Positions 36,665 through 45,399 of a stretch of 64,000 nt of DNA are shown here, in pieces (the stretch's first letter is position 1; each line of letters starts with the position of its first letter). The stretch covers positions 62,001 to 126,000 of the forward strand of contig CAVRDF010000009.1 of NCBI GenBank assembly GCA_963719805.1, read 5' to 3'. Under the pieces are notes generated by a model, which did no database searches, was not told the DNA's origin, and worked only from the letters and a program-made list of their open reading frames with translations. A program made the position numbers and the translations under genes. The DNA comes from JAMXLO01 sp963719805 (GTDB lineage Bacteria > Pseudomonadota > Alphaproteobacteria > Acetobacterales > Acetobacteraceae).

Positions 36665-37512
36665 GGCCAGATCGTCCTTGTCAGGAACCCGTCCAGCAGC
36701 GTGTTGAACCGCACGGAGTCGTCGACGAAAAGCGCATGGCCGGCATCAGGGAATACCGCAATTTGCGTGCCTGGGCGATTGCGCGCGAGATTTGCCGCCT
36801 GCTCAGCCAGCCAACCCGGCCTGACGATATACAACACCGGCCTGCGGGTCGCGTACAACGCGTCGCGCCAATAGGTGCGCGGCTCGGGATAGGCCAGAAG
36901 CGAGCGGCTGGCAGGTTCCGGTGTTCGCAGTGTCGCCTCGGTGAGCCGGTCGAGATACGTGGCGCTCTGCGGATGGTGGAACAGGCCGACCACAAACCGG
37001 TGCATCGCGATGGCATGCGGCAGGACCGGGCCTGGCCGATGCGGCGGCCGCACCGGCGGCGGTGGTTCCTCGCCAACCGAGTTGTCCACGAGAACCAGGC
37101 CGGCGAGCTTTTCATCGCCATGCGCGTGCACATAGGCGAGCGTGTCGAGCACGCCGAGTGACCAGCCCACCAGCACGACCGGAACCGGCTCGAGATTGGC
37201 GATCAGTTCGGCGATATCCTGGCCGCGACGGCGTGGCTCATAGCCTGTCACCGGCACATCCGACTCGCCTTGGCCGCGCGGATCGAACGCCACGACATGG
37301 TAGCGCCGGGCAAACGCCTGAAGCTGTGGCCCCCAGATCCAGGCCGGCATGGTCCAGCCGGGCACAAACACGATGGTGTGTCCAAGCTTCTGGCCGGCTT
37401 CCAGGTAATGCAGCCGCACGCCATCACTGGTGACGAAGTATCGGCTCTGCGCAGTCTGTGCCTGCGCCGGAGCGGTGAGCAGCAAGGCCAGGGCTGCGAC
37501 AATCAGACGCAT
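36661..37512 (-). CDS. Exported alpha/beta hydrolase
   Basis: Protein of about 283 residues with a Sec signal (MRLIVAALALLLTAPAQAQ). The hydrolase fold has FVPGWTMPAWIWG, FDPRGQGESDVP, nucleophile VLVGWSLGVLD and a late catalytic His in FPDAGHALFVDD. The start at 37512 is preferred because it gives the signal; the frame opens at 37587. It belongs to the haloperoxidase/epoxide hydrolase-like group; substrate unknown. Four bases overlap the membrane protein gene downstream. Confidence 0.88.
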   Translation of the reverse strand: MRLIVAALALLLTAPAQAQTAQSRYFVTSDGVRLHYLEAGQKLGHTIVFVPGWTMPAWIWGPQLQAFARRYHVVAFDPRGQGESDVPVTGYEPRRRGQDIAELIANLEPVPVVLVGWSLGVLDTLAYVHAHGDEKLAGLVLVDNSVGEEPPPPVRPPHRPGPVLPHAIAMHRFVVGLFHHPQSATYLDRLTEATLRTPEPASRSLLAYPEPRTYWRDALYATRRPVLYIVRPGWLAEQAANLARNRPGTQIAVFPDAGHALFVDDSVRFNTLLDGFLTRTIWP

Positions 37513-37594
37513 ACCGCACAACACCGGCTTGCACCGCGCCGTGTCAACGTCCGTTGCATGGTTGGCCGCTGCTTCGCGCCTGGTCATGCGCCGC

Positions 37595-38299
37595 CTATTT
37601 GACGTCGGTCAGCCTCTGCAGTTCGTTGGGCTTCAGCAATACGATGAAGCCATCGTCAACACCCACAACGCCAGTCTCTCGCCATGCGCGCAATTGCTTG
37701 TTGACGCTCTCTCGGGACGACGCGACCAGGTTGCTGAGATCACGCTGCGACAGCTTCAGATCAATGCGCGTCCCGCTGGCGCTGGGCCTGCCATAGTCCG
37801 TACCCAACTTGAGCAGTACCCGCGCCAACCGCACCGGCAGATCGAACAGCGCGATTTCCTCCAGCGCGATGCTGGTACGCCGCACCCGGCTGCACAGCAC
37901 CGCGAGCAGGCGCAGGAACAGGCCCTCGTTCTGCCGCAGGAACGGCAGGAAGTGCCGCCGCTCCACCACCAGCAGCGTGGTATCATCGATGGCGAACGCG
38001 TCGGCGCTACGCGGCTCGCCGTCCAGCAGGGCGATCTCCCCGAAGATCTCGCCGGGGTTGATCACATTCAGCGTCAGTTCCTTGCCATCTGCCGAAATCG
38101 AGCTGATGCGAACCCGGCCGCGCAACACGGCCATGAGCGATGATCCAGGATCGCCGCGCTGCAAGATCATCTGGCCGCGGCCAACCCGCCGCTCGGAGGC
38201 AAATTTCAGGATCTCATCGAGTTCCTCGGCGCGCATCGCCGCAAACAGCGGGCTCGCCAGCAGTGCCATACGTTTCGCATTGAGTTCGACCACCGCCAC
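37595..38299 (-). CDS. Crp/Fnr-family transcriptional regulator
   Basis: Regulator of about 234 residues. The cyclic-nucleotide-binding-like domain spans residues 10-130 (GSSLMAVLRGRVRISS, NPGEIFGEIALLDGEPRSAD), and the C-terminal winged helix contains LSQRDLSNLVASSRESVNKQL. No N-terminal cysteine cluster is visible, so it is not an Fnr-type oxygen sensor. I chose GTG at 38299, after GGGGACGCGG, although the frame opens at 38401. It is divergent from the serine hydrolase gene. Confidence 0.9.
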   Translation of the reverse strand: MAVVELNAKRMALLASPLFAAMRAEELDEILKFASERRVGRGQMILQRGDPGSSLMAVLRGRVRISSISADGKELTLNVINPGEIFGEIALLDGEPRSADAFAIDDTTLLVVERRHFLPFLRQNEGLFLRLLAVLCSRVRRTSIALEEIALFDLPVRLARVLLKLGTDYGRPSASGTRIDLKLSQRDLSNLVASSRESVNKQLRAWRETGVVGVDDGFIVLLKPNELQRLTDVK

Positions 38300-38421
38300 C
38301 CGCGTCCCCCGGTCCGTCTGCCCCGCCCCACGGTTTGCCCGCGATGGGCGATCCCACCGCAGTATGCGCTGGTTGCACGCATCATGGTATCCCAAGGCCA
38401 ATCGACACCTGAGGGGACGTC

Positions 38422-39432
38422 ATGCCGAAGTTGGATGAAGCAGTCCGCTATGCCCTGGCGCACGAGACGCCATGGCCCCGCGATCTGCGCGCGCATCTCG
38501 AATCGGGCTTTTTCGAACCGCCGCCGCACAACGAAATTCTAGGCCCCATCCAGCGACGCGGCGGCCCGAACGGGCTCATCATCCGCGGAAGCGAGGTGCT
38601 CGCCAAATGGGGCGACACCCGGCAGGTAGACTTTACCTTCTCGGTAGCCAAGAGCTATCTCAGCCTGCTGGCCGGCATCGCCGCGAATGATGGGCTCATC
38701 GCCAATATCGAGGAACCAGTCGGACGCACCGTGCATGACGGTGGGTTCGAAGGCGAACATAACGGCGCCATTACCTGGCGCCAGCTGTTGCAGCAGACAT
38801 CCGAATGGGAGGGCACTCTATTCGGCAAATCCGACATCGTGGATCGCAACCGCAACCTTGCCGTTGAGGGCAAGGGACGCAAAGGCGACGCTCGGCCCTT
38901 ACGGCCGCCGGGCACTTTCTGGGAGTACAACGATGTCCGGGTGAATCGGCTGTCACTCGCTTTGCTGCAATTGTTTCGCCGTCCGCTGCCCGAGGTATTC
39001 GCCGAGCGCGTGATGCAGCCGCTCGGCGCCTCGCCGGATTGGCGCTGGTACGGTTACCGCACCTCGATGGTGGAAATCGACGGACGCATGATCGAATCGG
39101 TCCCAGGCGGCAGCCACTGGGGTGGCGGTGTCGCGATCCATGCTGAAGACCAGGCGCTTATTGGGCAGCTGATGTTGCGGAAGGGCGGCGGAATAGTCCC
39201 GGCAAGCTGGATCGACGAGTCGCTGGCGCCGTGCCCGCTTAACCCGAACTACGGTTTCATGTGGTGGCTCAACACGAACCGATCCCGTTATCCTAGTGCG
39301 ACGGGGGAAAGTTTCTTCGCCTCGGGCGCCGGCGGCAACATCACCTGGGTCGATCCGGTGAATGATCTTGTCGCGGTGATGCGCTGGATGGATCCGGCCT
39401 CGGTGGACGGATTTATTCGCCTGGCAAGCTAG
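38422..39432 (+). CDS. Serine hydrolase, class C beta-lactamase-like fold
   Basis: Protein of 336 residues without signal peptide. The catalytic S-x-x-K is SVAK at residues 74-77 and the Y-x-N equivalent is YND beginning at Tyr169, so it belongs to the beta-lactamase/esterase superfamily (resembling EstB or 6-aminohexanoate-dimer hydrolase). Cytoplasmic location suggests an esterase or amidase rather than antibiotic resistance. It starts 122 bases after the Crp/Fnr gene, on the opposite strand. Confidence 0.87.
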   Translation: MPKLDEAVRYALAHETPWPRDLRAHLESGFFEPPPHNEILGPIQRRGGPNGLIIRGSEVLAKWGDTRQVDFTFSVAKSYLSLLAGIAANDGLIANIEEPVGRTVHDGGFEGEHNGAITWRQLLQQTSEWEGTLFGKSDIVDRNRNLAVEGKGRKGDARPLRPPGTFWEYNDVRVNRLSLALLQLFRRPLPEVFAERVMQPLGASPDWRWYGYRTSMVEIDGRMIESVPGGSHWGGGVAIHAEDQALIGQLMLRKGGGIVPASWIDESLAPCPLNPNYGFMWWLNTNRSRYPSATGESFFASGAGGNITWVDPVNDLVAVMRWMDPASVDGFIRLAS

Positions 39433-39456
39433 CGCACCTGACCGGTAGAGAAGCCC

Positions 39457-40074
39457 ATGAACGCTGTCGATCTCGCAATGGTCCTCGCCATTGATGGCTC
39501 CGCCAGCGTCACCTACGAGGAATTCGGTCTGATCGCCGGCGGCATGGCAGCGGCGTTGCGCGAACCGCCAATCATCGCCGGCCTGCTCGGCGGCCCCGCC
39601 AAGGCCAGCATCTGCTCGCTTCTCCTCTGGTCGGGCGCTGGCGCACAGGAGGTACTCACCGACTGGACGCTGATCGCCTCGGAAGCCGACGCGCGCGCTT
39701 TCGCGGACCAGGTGGACAACATGCCGCGCACTGTCACGCCCGGCCAAACTGCGATTGGCGAGGCCCTGCTCGCCGCGCTCACCCTGTTTGCGCACCTACC
39801 CGACGCGCCGGCGCGCCACGTGGTCAACATCATCGGCGACGGACGCTCCAACGACGGCATCGCGCCCGGCCCGATTCGCGATCGAATGGCCGCTGGCGGC
39901 ATAACCATCAATGGTCTGTGCATTCTGCATGAGGAGCCCGACCTGCTGACCTCATACACCAACGAGGTTATCGGCGGCCCGGGCGCTTTCGCCGAAGTCT
40001 GTCCGGACTATCCGGCTTTCGCCGCCGCCATGCATCGCAAGTTGGCGCGCGAGGTCAACGCCCCAATCGTGTGA
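39457..40074 (+). CDS. DUF1194 protein, cytoplasmic form
   Basis: Protein of 205 residues with a von Willebrand A-like fold. The metal-binding MIDAS signature DGSAS (D-x-S-x-S) is at residues 13-17, and further conserved blocks are TPGQTAIGEALLAAL and VVNIIGDGRSNDG. There is no signal peptide, and an in-frame TGA just upstream rules out a missed leader. Another DUF1194 protein at 62818 does have one. Function unknown. Confidence 0.85.
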   Translation: MNAVDLAMVLAIDGSASVTYEEFGLIAGGMAAALREPPIIAGLLGGPAKASICSLLLWSGAGAQEVLTDWTLIASEADARAFADQVDNMPRTVTPGQTAIGEALLAALTLFAHLPDAPARHVVNIIGDGRSNDGIAPGPIRDRMAAGGITINGLCILHEEPDLLTSYTNEVIGGPGAFAEVCPDYPAFAAAMHRKLAREVNAPIV

Positions 40075-40233
40075 CACGATGCAGAGGTTCGGCCGCGCTT
40101 GCCGTCGAACCGCCACGATCGTGCACCAATGACCCAATCCTGGAACACTCAAGCGACATCGCAATCGTGTGATGAACCACGCGGTGCGCCGTCGTGTTCT
40201 TTTGTATGGTGCCAGGCGCAAAGGAACCCGCGC

Positions 40234-41391
40234 ATGCCAGCCGAGGTGGTGGAAACGATCAGTGAGTTGATACATGAAACCGTCCAGGTGGTGCGGACTC
40301 CGGTTGCGGTCGCCCCTGCTCGCGAAGCGCGCGACGAAATGCCGCTGCCCAGCGAGCCACGCACGTTCTTTCTTGGTGGGCTGTTTCTGCTCGCCACGCT
40401 GACCGCGCTTTATGTAGCCTCCCCGCTCATATTACCGGTTGTTCTAGCCATTGTACTCAAGCTGCTGTTGCAGCCTTTGGTGCGGCTCACTGATCGTGCC
40501 CACCTGCCGCGGGCGATTGGCGCACTGTTCGCCATCCTGCTGCTTGTCCTGGTACTGGCGGCATTGATCAGCGGTGCAGCGGGGCCTGCCGCCGACTGGG
40601 CGGGCAAATTGCCTGACGCATTGCCGAAGATCCAGCAACAACTGGCCTTCCTCGCGCGCCCAATCAGCACGCTGGACTGGATGATGGGACAACTGCAAAG
40701 CGTCACCGGCTTTGGCGGAGCCGCGGCGCCGCCACAAGGACCTTCGCTGCATTCCTTTAATGTCATGGGCGCGCTGTTCAGCGGAACCACCACTGTTGCC
40801 GCCGGCCTGTTCACCACGCTTGTCGTCTTGTTCTATCTGCTGGTTTCGGGCGAGACCTTCCTGCGCCGCTTGGTCGAAGTGCTGCCCGGCTTTGCCGAGA
40901 AGCGTCAGGCAGTCGAAATCACCCTGCACATCGAAGAAAACATCTCGGTCTATTTGATCACTGTCACGCTGATCAATTTCGTCGTCGGCTTGCTGACATT
41001 CTGCATCATGTGGGTTTGCGGCGTGGCCAACCCCTTGCTCTGGGGCGTCATCGCTTTCGTGGTGAATTTCGTGCCGATACTTGGCCCCATGGTCGGATTG
41101 GTTATCTTCCTGTTGGCCGGTGTGACGTCGCTCGGCGCCCAGTGGCAGGCCCTGCTACCGGTCGGCCTCTACTTCCTCGTTCATGTCATCGAGGGAGAAA
41201 TCGCCACGCCCATGTTGCTGGCGCGGCGCTTCACGATCAATCCGGTCGCAGTGATCCTGGCCCTGTTGTTCTGGTACTGGATGTGGGGCGTGCCGGGAGC
41301 AATCCTGGCCGTACCCATGCTGGCGATCACCAAGATCATTTGCGACAACCTGCGGCCCTTGAAGGCATTCGGCCATGTCTTGGAGGCCTGA
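40234..41391 (+). CDS. AI-2E/PerM-family membrane transporter
   Basis: Inner-membrane protein of about 385 residues with some eight helices and the conserved glycine-rich C-terminal region (FVPILGPMVGLVIF, GEIATPMLLARRF, FWYWMWGVPGAILAVP). Members export autoinducer-2 or act as sodium/proton antiporters. The ATG at 40234 follows AAGGAA by eight bases; the frame opens at 40099 with an unrelated N terminus. The stop is four bases from the convergent ilvE stop, leaving no room for separate terminators. Confidence 0.89.
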   Translation: MPAEVVETISELIHETVQVVRTPVAVAPAREARDEMPLPSEPRTFFLGGLFLLATLTALYVASPLILPVVLAIVLKLLLQPLVRLTDRAHLPRAIGALFAILLLVLVLAALISGAAGPAADWAGKLPDALPKIQQQLAFLARPISTLDWMMGQLQSVTGFGGAAAPPQGPSLHSFNVMGALFSGTTTVAAGLFTTLVVLFYLLVSGETFLRRLVEVLPGFAEKRQAVEITLHIEENISVYLITVTLINFVVGLLTFCIMWVCGVANPLLWGVIAFVVNFVPILGPMVGLVIFLLAGVTSLGAQWQALLPVGLYFLVHVIEGEIATPMLLARRFTINPVAVILALLFWYWMWGVPGAILAVPMLAITKIICDNLRPLKAFGHVLEA

Positions 41392-41394
41392 CGC

Positions 41395-42298
41395 CTACGC
41401 GGTCACGACCTTCGCCACTTCGTCCGGCGACTGCCGCACCAGATCTTCGAACCCCTTCAACAGCGCCTCGGTAATGCGCCCAGGCTTATAGTGGCGTCCG
41501 GCAATCTCCCGGACCGGCGTCACTTCCGCCGCTGTGCCGGCCAGGAACACTTCGGTGGCACGCCCGATCTCGTCGAGTTCGATCGCGCGCTCCACTACTT
41601 TCATCTGCTGCCGGCGTGCCAGGCTCAGCACCGAACGCCGTGTGATGCCATCAAGAAAGCAGTCCGGTGTCGGCGTGTGCAGTTCGTCATCCATCACGAA
41701 CACAACGTTGGCACCTGTCGCTTCGGCAACACGGCCTCGCCAGTCCAGCATCAGCGCGTCGGACCAGCCCTCGGCCTCGGCCCTGTTCTTGGCCATTGTA
41801 CCGATCATGTAGAGACCCGTCGCCTTTGAAGCGACCGGTGCGGTGTCCGGCGACGGCCGTTTCCATTCCGCCAGCCCAAGGCGGAATTCCTTCCGCCCGC
41901 TGCTCACTGAAATAGCTCGGCCAGGGCCAGGCCGCGATCGCCAGATGGATCTTGGTATGCTGCGCCGCGACCGACAGCATCTCGCTGCCCCGCCATGCAA
42001 TCGGTCGGAGATAGGCGTCGGTCAGCCCGTTGGCGGCCAGTACCTGGTTGCACGCGGCATCGATCTGATCCGCTGTCCAAGGGATTTCGAAACCAAGGAT
42101 GCGCCCCGAATTGATCAGCCGTTCACTATGGTCGCGCAGCCTGAAGATGTTGCCAGAATAGGCCCGTTCGCCTTCGAACACGGCGCTGGCATAATGCAGC
42201 CCATGGCTCAGAACGTGCAGCTTGGCGTCACGCCACGGCATCAACTCGCCGTCCCACCAGATCCACCCGTCACGGTCGTCGAAAGGAACCAGCTCCAT
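41395..42298 (-). pseudogene. ilvE: Frameshifted branched-chain amino acid aminotransferase
   Basis: Class IV PLP aminotransferase for Leu, Ile and Val synthesis. The N-terminal half (MELVPFDDRDGWIWWDGELM to YFSEQRAEGI) starts at 42298; the C-terminal half (RLGLAEWKRPSPDTAP onward, with PLP Lys in SKATGLYMIG and the late LAGTAAEVTPV motif) is one frame over and ends at 41395. One extra base near 41884, in GGAATTCCGCC, accounts for the break. Restored length is about 300 residues, normal for IlvE. Because this is a housekeeping gene, error is the simplest explanation unless another ilvE exists. Confidence 0.88.
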
Positions 42299-42348
42299 GG
42301 TCGAGTTCTCCGCAACATTATTTCGTCTACGCCAGTGACCCTATAACG

Positions 42349-42376
42349 GTTACTCATATAAGTCAACATCACTGAC
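42349..42376. promoter_or_regulatory. Imperfect inverted repeats, possible MarR operator
   Basis: GTTACT (42349-42354) and AGTCAAC (42361-42367) are inverted repeats with one base gap, and GTCA at 42362-42365 pairs with TGAC at 42373-42376. They lie 33-60 bases before the marR-type ATG and 51-78 before the divergent ilvE start. The region is AT-rich. Weak support. Confidence 0.25.
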
Positions 42377-42408
42377 ATAATTTGCGCCCAGAACCAGGAA
42401 TGCCTGCC

Positions 42409-42891
42409 ATGCCCCAACCGAGTGTCGAACTGACCGAGGCGGACATGCGCATGGCCCAGGACCTGCTGTTCTTCGCCTATCGCGACTTCACCAATGCCGC
42501 TGACGTGGTGCTGGAGGAGCTCGGCCTTGGCCGCGCCCACCATCGGGCGCTGTATTTCATTGGCGGCAATCCGGGCATTACCGTCTCCGATCTGCTCGGC
42601 ATCCTTCGCATCACCAAGCAATCGCTGGCGCGGGTGCTCGGCGCGCTGATGCAGCAGGGCTACGTTGCGCAGTCCCCCGGCCATGCCGATCGGCGACAGC
42701 GTCTGCTCACCCTCACGCCAAGCGGTGCCGCATTGGAACGCAAGCTGTTCGAGCGGCAGTTGGCGCGCCTGCGGCCGGCCTATCGCGATGCCGGTCCCGA
42801 CGCTGTCGATGGCTTTTCCCGCGTCATGCGCGGCATCATGGACGACAATGCGCGTGCCTATATCGACGCGCGGCGGCGAAAGGACGGCTGA
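42409..42891 (+). CDS. MarR-family regulator (PetP-like)
   Basis: Winged-helix regulator of about 160 residues. HRALYFIGGNPGITVSDLLGILRITKQSLARVL carries the recognition helix (as ITKQSLARVLGALM), followed by the wing SPGHADRRQRLLTLTPSG. The ATG at 42409 is nine bases after AGGA; an ATG at 42400 is too close to it. The marR-regulator-kinase order divergent from ilvE is one I know as conserved in alphaproteobacteria, where PetP/PetR were described from Rhodobacter. It overlaps the next gene by one base (TGATG). Confidence 0.87.
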   Translation: MPQPSVELTEADMRMAQDLLFFAYRDFTNAADVVLEELGLGRAHHRALYFIGGNPGITVSDLLGILRITKQSLARVLGALMQQGYVAQSPGHADRRQRLLTLTPSGAALERKLFERQLARLRPAYRDAGPDAVDGFSRVMRGIMDDNARAYIDARRRKDG

Positions 42892-43589
42892 TGACAGAGG
42901 ATGCCCATATCCTCGTGATTGACGACGATGCCAGGCTTCGCGCGTTGCTGCAGCGCTACCTCGCCGGCGAAGGCTTCCGCGTCACCACCGCTGAAACCGC
43001 AATGGATGCGCGTACGAAGCTGCGTGCGATTCATCCGGACCTGCTGGTGCTCGATGTGATGATGCCAGGCGAGAGCGGCCTGTCGCTGACCGAGTCGTTG
43101 CGCCGCGAACCTGGCAGCGATGTTCCCGTGCTGTTGCTCACCGCGCGTGGCGCGCCAGAGGATCGCATTGCCGGTTTTGAAGCCGGTGCCGATGACTACC
43201 TCGGCAAGCCATTCGAGCCCCGCGAGCTCGTGCTGCGCATACGTGCGCTGTTGCGCCGCGCTCCAGCGCCGCCGCCCGAGTTGCCGCATGGTCCAATCCA
43301 GCTTGGCCAACTCAGCTTCGATGTCGAGCGCGGCGAACTGCGCGGACTCGATGGCGTGGTGCGCTTGACCGGCGGCGAAGCCGCGTTGCTCGCGACGCTC
43401 GCCCGCAAACCCAACGAGGTGCTGTCGCGCGAGGATATCGCCGCTGCGCTCGGCATGGATGAAGCCGGCGAGCGAGCGATCGACGTGCAGGTCACACGCC
43501 TTCGCCGTAAGATCGAGACAGATCCGCGCGAGCCACGCTTCCTGCATACTGTGCGTGGCCGTGGCTACGTGGTGAAACCCGGCGCCTGA
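42891..43589 (+). CDS. OmpR-family response regulator (PetR-like)
   Basis: Regulator of 232 residues. The receiver has acidic DDD at 11-13, phosphoacceptor Asp55 in LVLDVMMPG and Lys in YLGKPF; the winged helix includes LTGGEAALLATLARKPNEVL and AIDVQVTRLRRKIE. It closely follows the pattern of PetR-type regulators. Start and stop overlap the marR and kinase genes by one base each, so the three are expressed together. Confidence 0.93.
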   Translation: MTEDAHILVIDDDARLRALLQRYLAGEGFRVTTAETAMDARTKLRAIHPDLLVLDVMMPGESGLSLTESLRREPGSDVPVLLLTARGAPEDRIAGFEAGADDYLGKPFEPRELVLRIRALLRRAPAPPPELPHGPIQLGQLSFDVERGELRGLDGVVRLTGGEAALLATLARKPNEVLSREDIAAALGMDEAGERAIDVQVTRLRRKIETDPREPRFLHTVRGRGYVVKPGA

Positions 43590-44914
43590 TGATGCGCTGG
43601 GACTTGTCCCCCTCCCGCGTTGTAAAGCGCATCCTGCCGCGCTCGCTGCTTGGTCGCAGTCTGCTGATGATCCTGCTGCCACTGGTGTTGCTGCAGGCCG
43701 TCGCGCTGCAGATTTTCTACGGCAGCCATCTGGATGTGGTGTCACGCCGGCTTACCGGCAGCGTCGCCGGCGAGGTCGCCTATACACTCGAATTGCTCGA
43801 ACGCTTCCCGCAGGATCAGGACTGGATCCTCAACATGGCGCAGCAGCAGTTTGACCTGGTGGTGCGCATGGAACCCGGTGGACACCTTGCCAGCACCAAG
43901 TGGGTCAACGTCATTGGCCCGGCGGACGATGACCTGGCGAATGCACTGCGCGACAAGGTTCGGCTGCCATTCAGCATGGACTGGCGCGCAGATCCGCAAT
44001 CCGTCCTGATCCGCGCTCAGCTGCCGAACGGTGTGGTCGACATCCGGGCACCGCGCAAACGTCTTTACGCAACCACGCTTTATTTGTTCCTGCTGTGGAT
44101 CGTCGGCACCGCATGCCTGTTGTTCGCGATCGCGGCATTGTTCATGCGCAATCAGGTCCGCGCGATCCGGCGTCTGGCTTCCGCGGCCGAGGCGTTCGGC
44201 ATGGGTCGCGACATCGGAGCGATCAAGCCGGAAGGCGCCACCGAAGTGCGGAAGGCGGCCACGGCGTTCAACCGCATGCAGGAACGCGTTCGCCGATTCC
44301 TGCTGCAGCGAACCGAGATGCTCGCGGGCGTGTCGCACGACCTGCGCACTCCGCTGACCCGGCTCAAGCTCGCGCTGGAGATGATGCCCGAGCGCGACGA
44401 TACGCGGCAGGACGTCGTCGAGATGAAGGCAGACGTCGAGGAAATGGAGGGCATGATCGGCGGGTACCTCGCGTTCGCGCGTGGCGAGGGCACCGAACAG
44501 GCTGAACCCGTCAACCTATCCGCCGTGCTGGAGGAAGTCGCCGCCGGCGCACGCCGCTCCGGTGCCTCCGTGGAGGTGGACGCCCCCGCGGCCTTGACGC
44601 TGTCGTTGCGAGTCAATGCGGTTCGTCGCGCCATCACCAATCTGGTGGACAACGCGCGCCGGCATGCGCACCGCGTGGCGCTCGCGGCAATGACACAGGG
44701 CCGCATGGTATTCGTCACTGTTGACGACGACGGCCCCGGCATTCCGCCCGAGCGACGCGAGAGTGTGTTCCGGCCCTTCGAAAGCGACAGCACAGGTGGA
44801 ACCGGTCTTGGCCTCACCATTGCGCGTGACATCGTTCGCGCGCATGGCGGCGAAATCGTGCTGGAGGACAGTCCGCTGGGCGGCCTGCGCGCGCGCATCC
44901 GGCTTCCGGTCTAA
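43589..44914 (+). CDS. Sensor histidine kinase (EnvZ-like)
   Basis: Membrane kinase of 441 residues: first helix near residues 18-40, periplasmic region to about 165, second helix (LYLFLLWIVGTACLLFAIAA) and HAMP. The H-box is AGVSHDLRTPLTRLKL, the N-box NLVDNARRHAHR, G1 VDDDGPGIPPE, F-box FRPFE and G2 GGTGLGLTIAR. It is the partner of the response regulator ending at its first base. The signal is not known. Confidence 0.93.
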   Translation: MMRWDLSPSRVVKRILPRSLLGRSLLMILLPLVLLQAVALQIFYGSHLDVVSRRLTGSVAGEVAYTLELLERFPQDQDWILNMAQQQFDLVVRMEPGGHLASTKWVNVIGPADDDLANALRDKVRLPFSMDWRADPQSVLIRAQLPNGVVDIRAPRKRLYATTLYLFLLWIVGTACLLFAIAALFMRNQVRAIRRLASAAEAFGMGRDIGAIKPEGATEVRKAATAFNRMQERVRRFLLQRTEMLAGVSHDLRTPLTRLKLALEMMPERDDTRQDVVEMKADVEEMEGMIGGYLAFARGEGTEQAEPVNLSAVLEEVAAGARRSGASVEVDAPAALTLSLRVNAVRRAITNLVDNARRHAHRVALAAMTQGRMVFVTVDDDGPGIPPERRESVFRPFESDSTGGTGLGLTIARDIVRAHGGEIVLEDSPLGGLRARIRLPV

Positions 44915-45026
44915 GCATCGCGGTTATTACCGTGAATTAACGCGCAACCAAACTTCCGCCGCAACCTTGCCAAGGAGCGGTCGCACCTGGCGACCACAGT
45001 CTTTTGCATTGAGAACATTCGAAAGG

Positions 45027-45290
45027 ATGCAGACCGTGCACAAGACCCTGATCGCTCTCGCGGCCACCGCTGGCCTTATCGGGCCAGGAACTCTTGCCGC
45101 ATCGGCTGCTCCGGTTGAGCCAATTCATTCGATGCCTCAGGTGTCAGCTGTTCACCAGGCCGACTGGTCCTGCGGCCCCCGCTGTCAGTACAGGCAGCAC
45201 CGTCGGTGGGAGGAGGCCCGTCGTGACCAGTGGTATCAGCACCACTCTCCTTATTACGGCTACAACTACAGCTATCATAACTATCGCTGA
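45027..45290 (+). CDS. Small exported Tyr/His-rich protein
   Basis: Protein of 84-87 residues: a Sec signal (HKTLIALAATAGLIGPGTLA, cleavage near ASAAP), then a short mature region with CGPRCQYRQHRRWEE and a Tyr/His-rich tail (YYGYNYSYHNYR). The start is ATG at 45027 or GTG at 45036; AAAGG is well spaced only for the GTG. It lies 112 bases after the kinase, possibly under its own promoter, and is followed by a strong terminator. Small exported proteins of this look occur in alphaproteobacteria without known function. Confidence 0.7.
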   Translation: MQTVHKTLIALAATAGLIGPGTLAASAAPVEPIHSMPQVSAVHQADWSCGPRCQYRQHRRWEEARRDQWYQHHSPYYGYNYSYHNYR

Positions 45291-45302
45291 ATTTCAGCGC
45301 GG

Positions 45303-45336
45303 GCATGGCGTCTCTCCGGCGAGGAGAGCGCCATGC
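45303..45336. terminator. Strong hairpin terminator
   Basis: GCATGGCG (45303-45310) pairs perfectly with CGCCATGC (45329-45336), and inside it CTCTCC pairs with GGAGAG around a five-base loop, with one bulged T. TCCTTTTCC follows. It lies 13 bases past the small exported gene's stop and can also serve the convergent protease gene. Confidence 0.8.
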
Positions 45337-45399
45337 TCCTTTTCCAGCATTTCCCCGTGCTTGGTTTGCGCACGCCAATCCTGTTGGCACCACGCGGGA

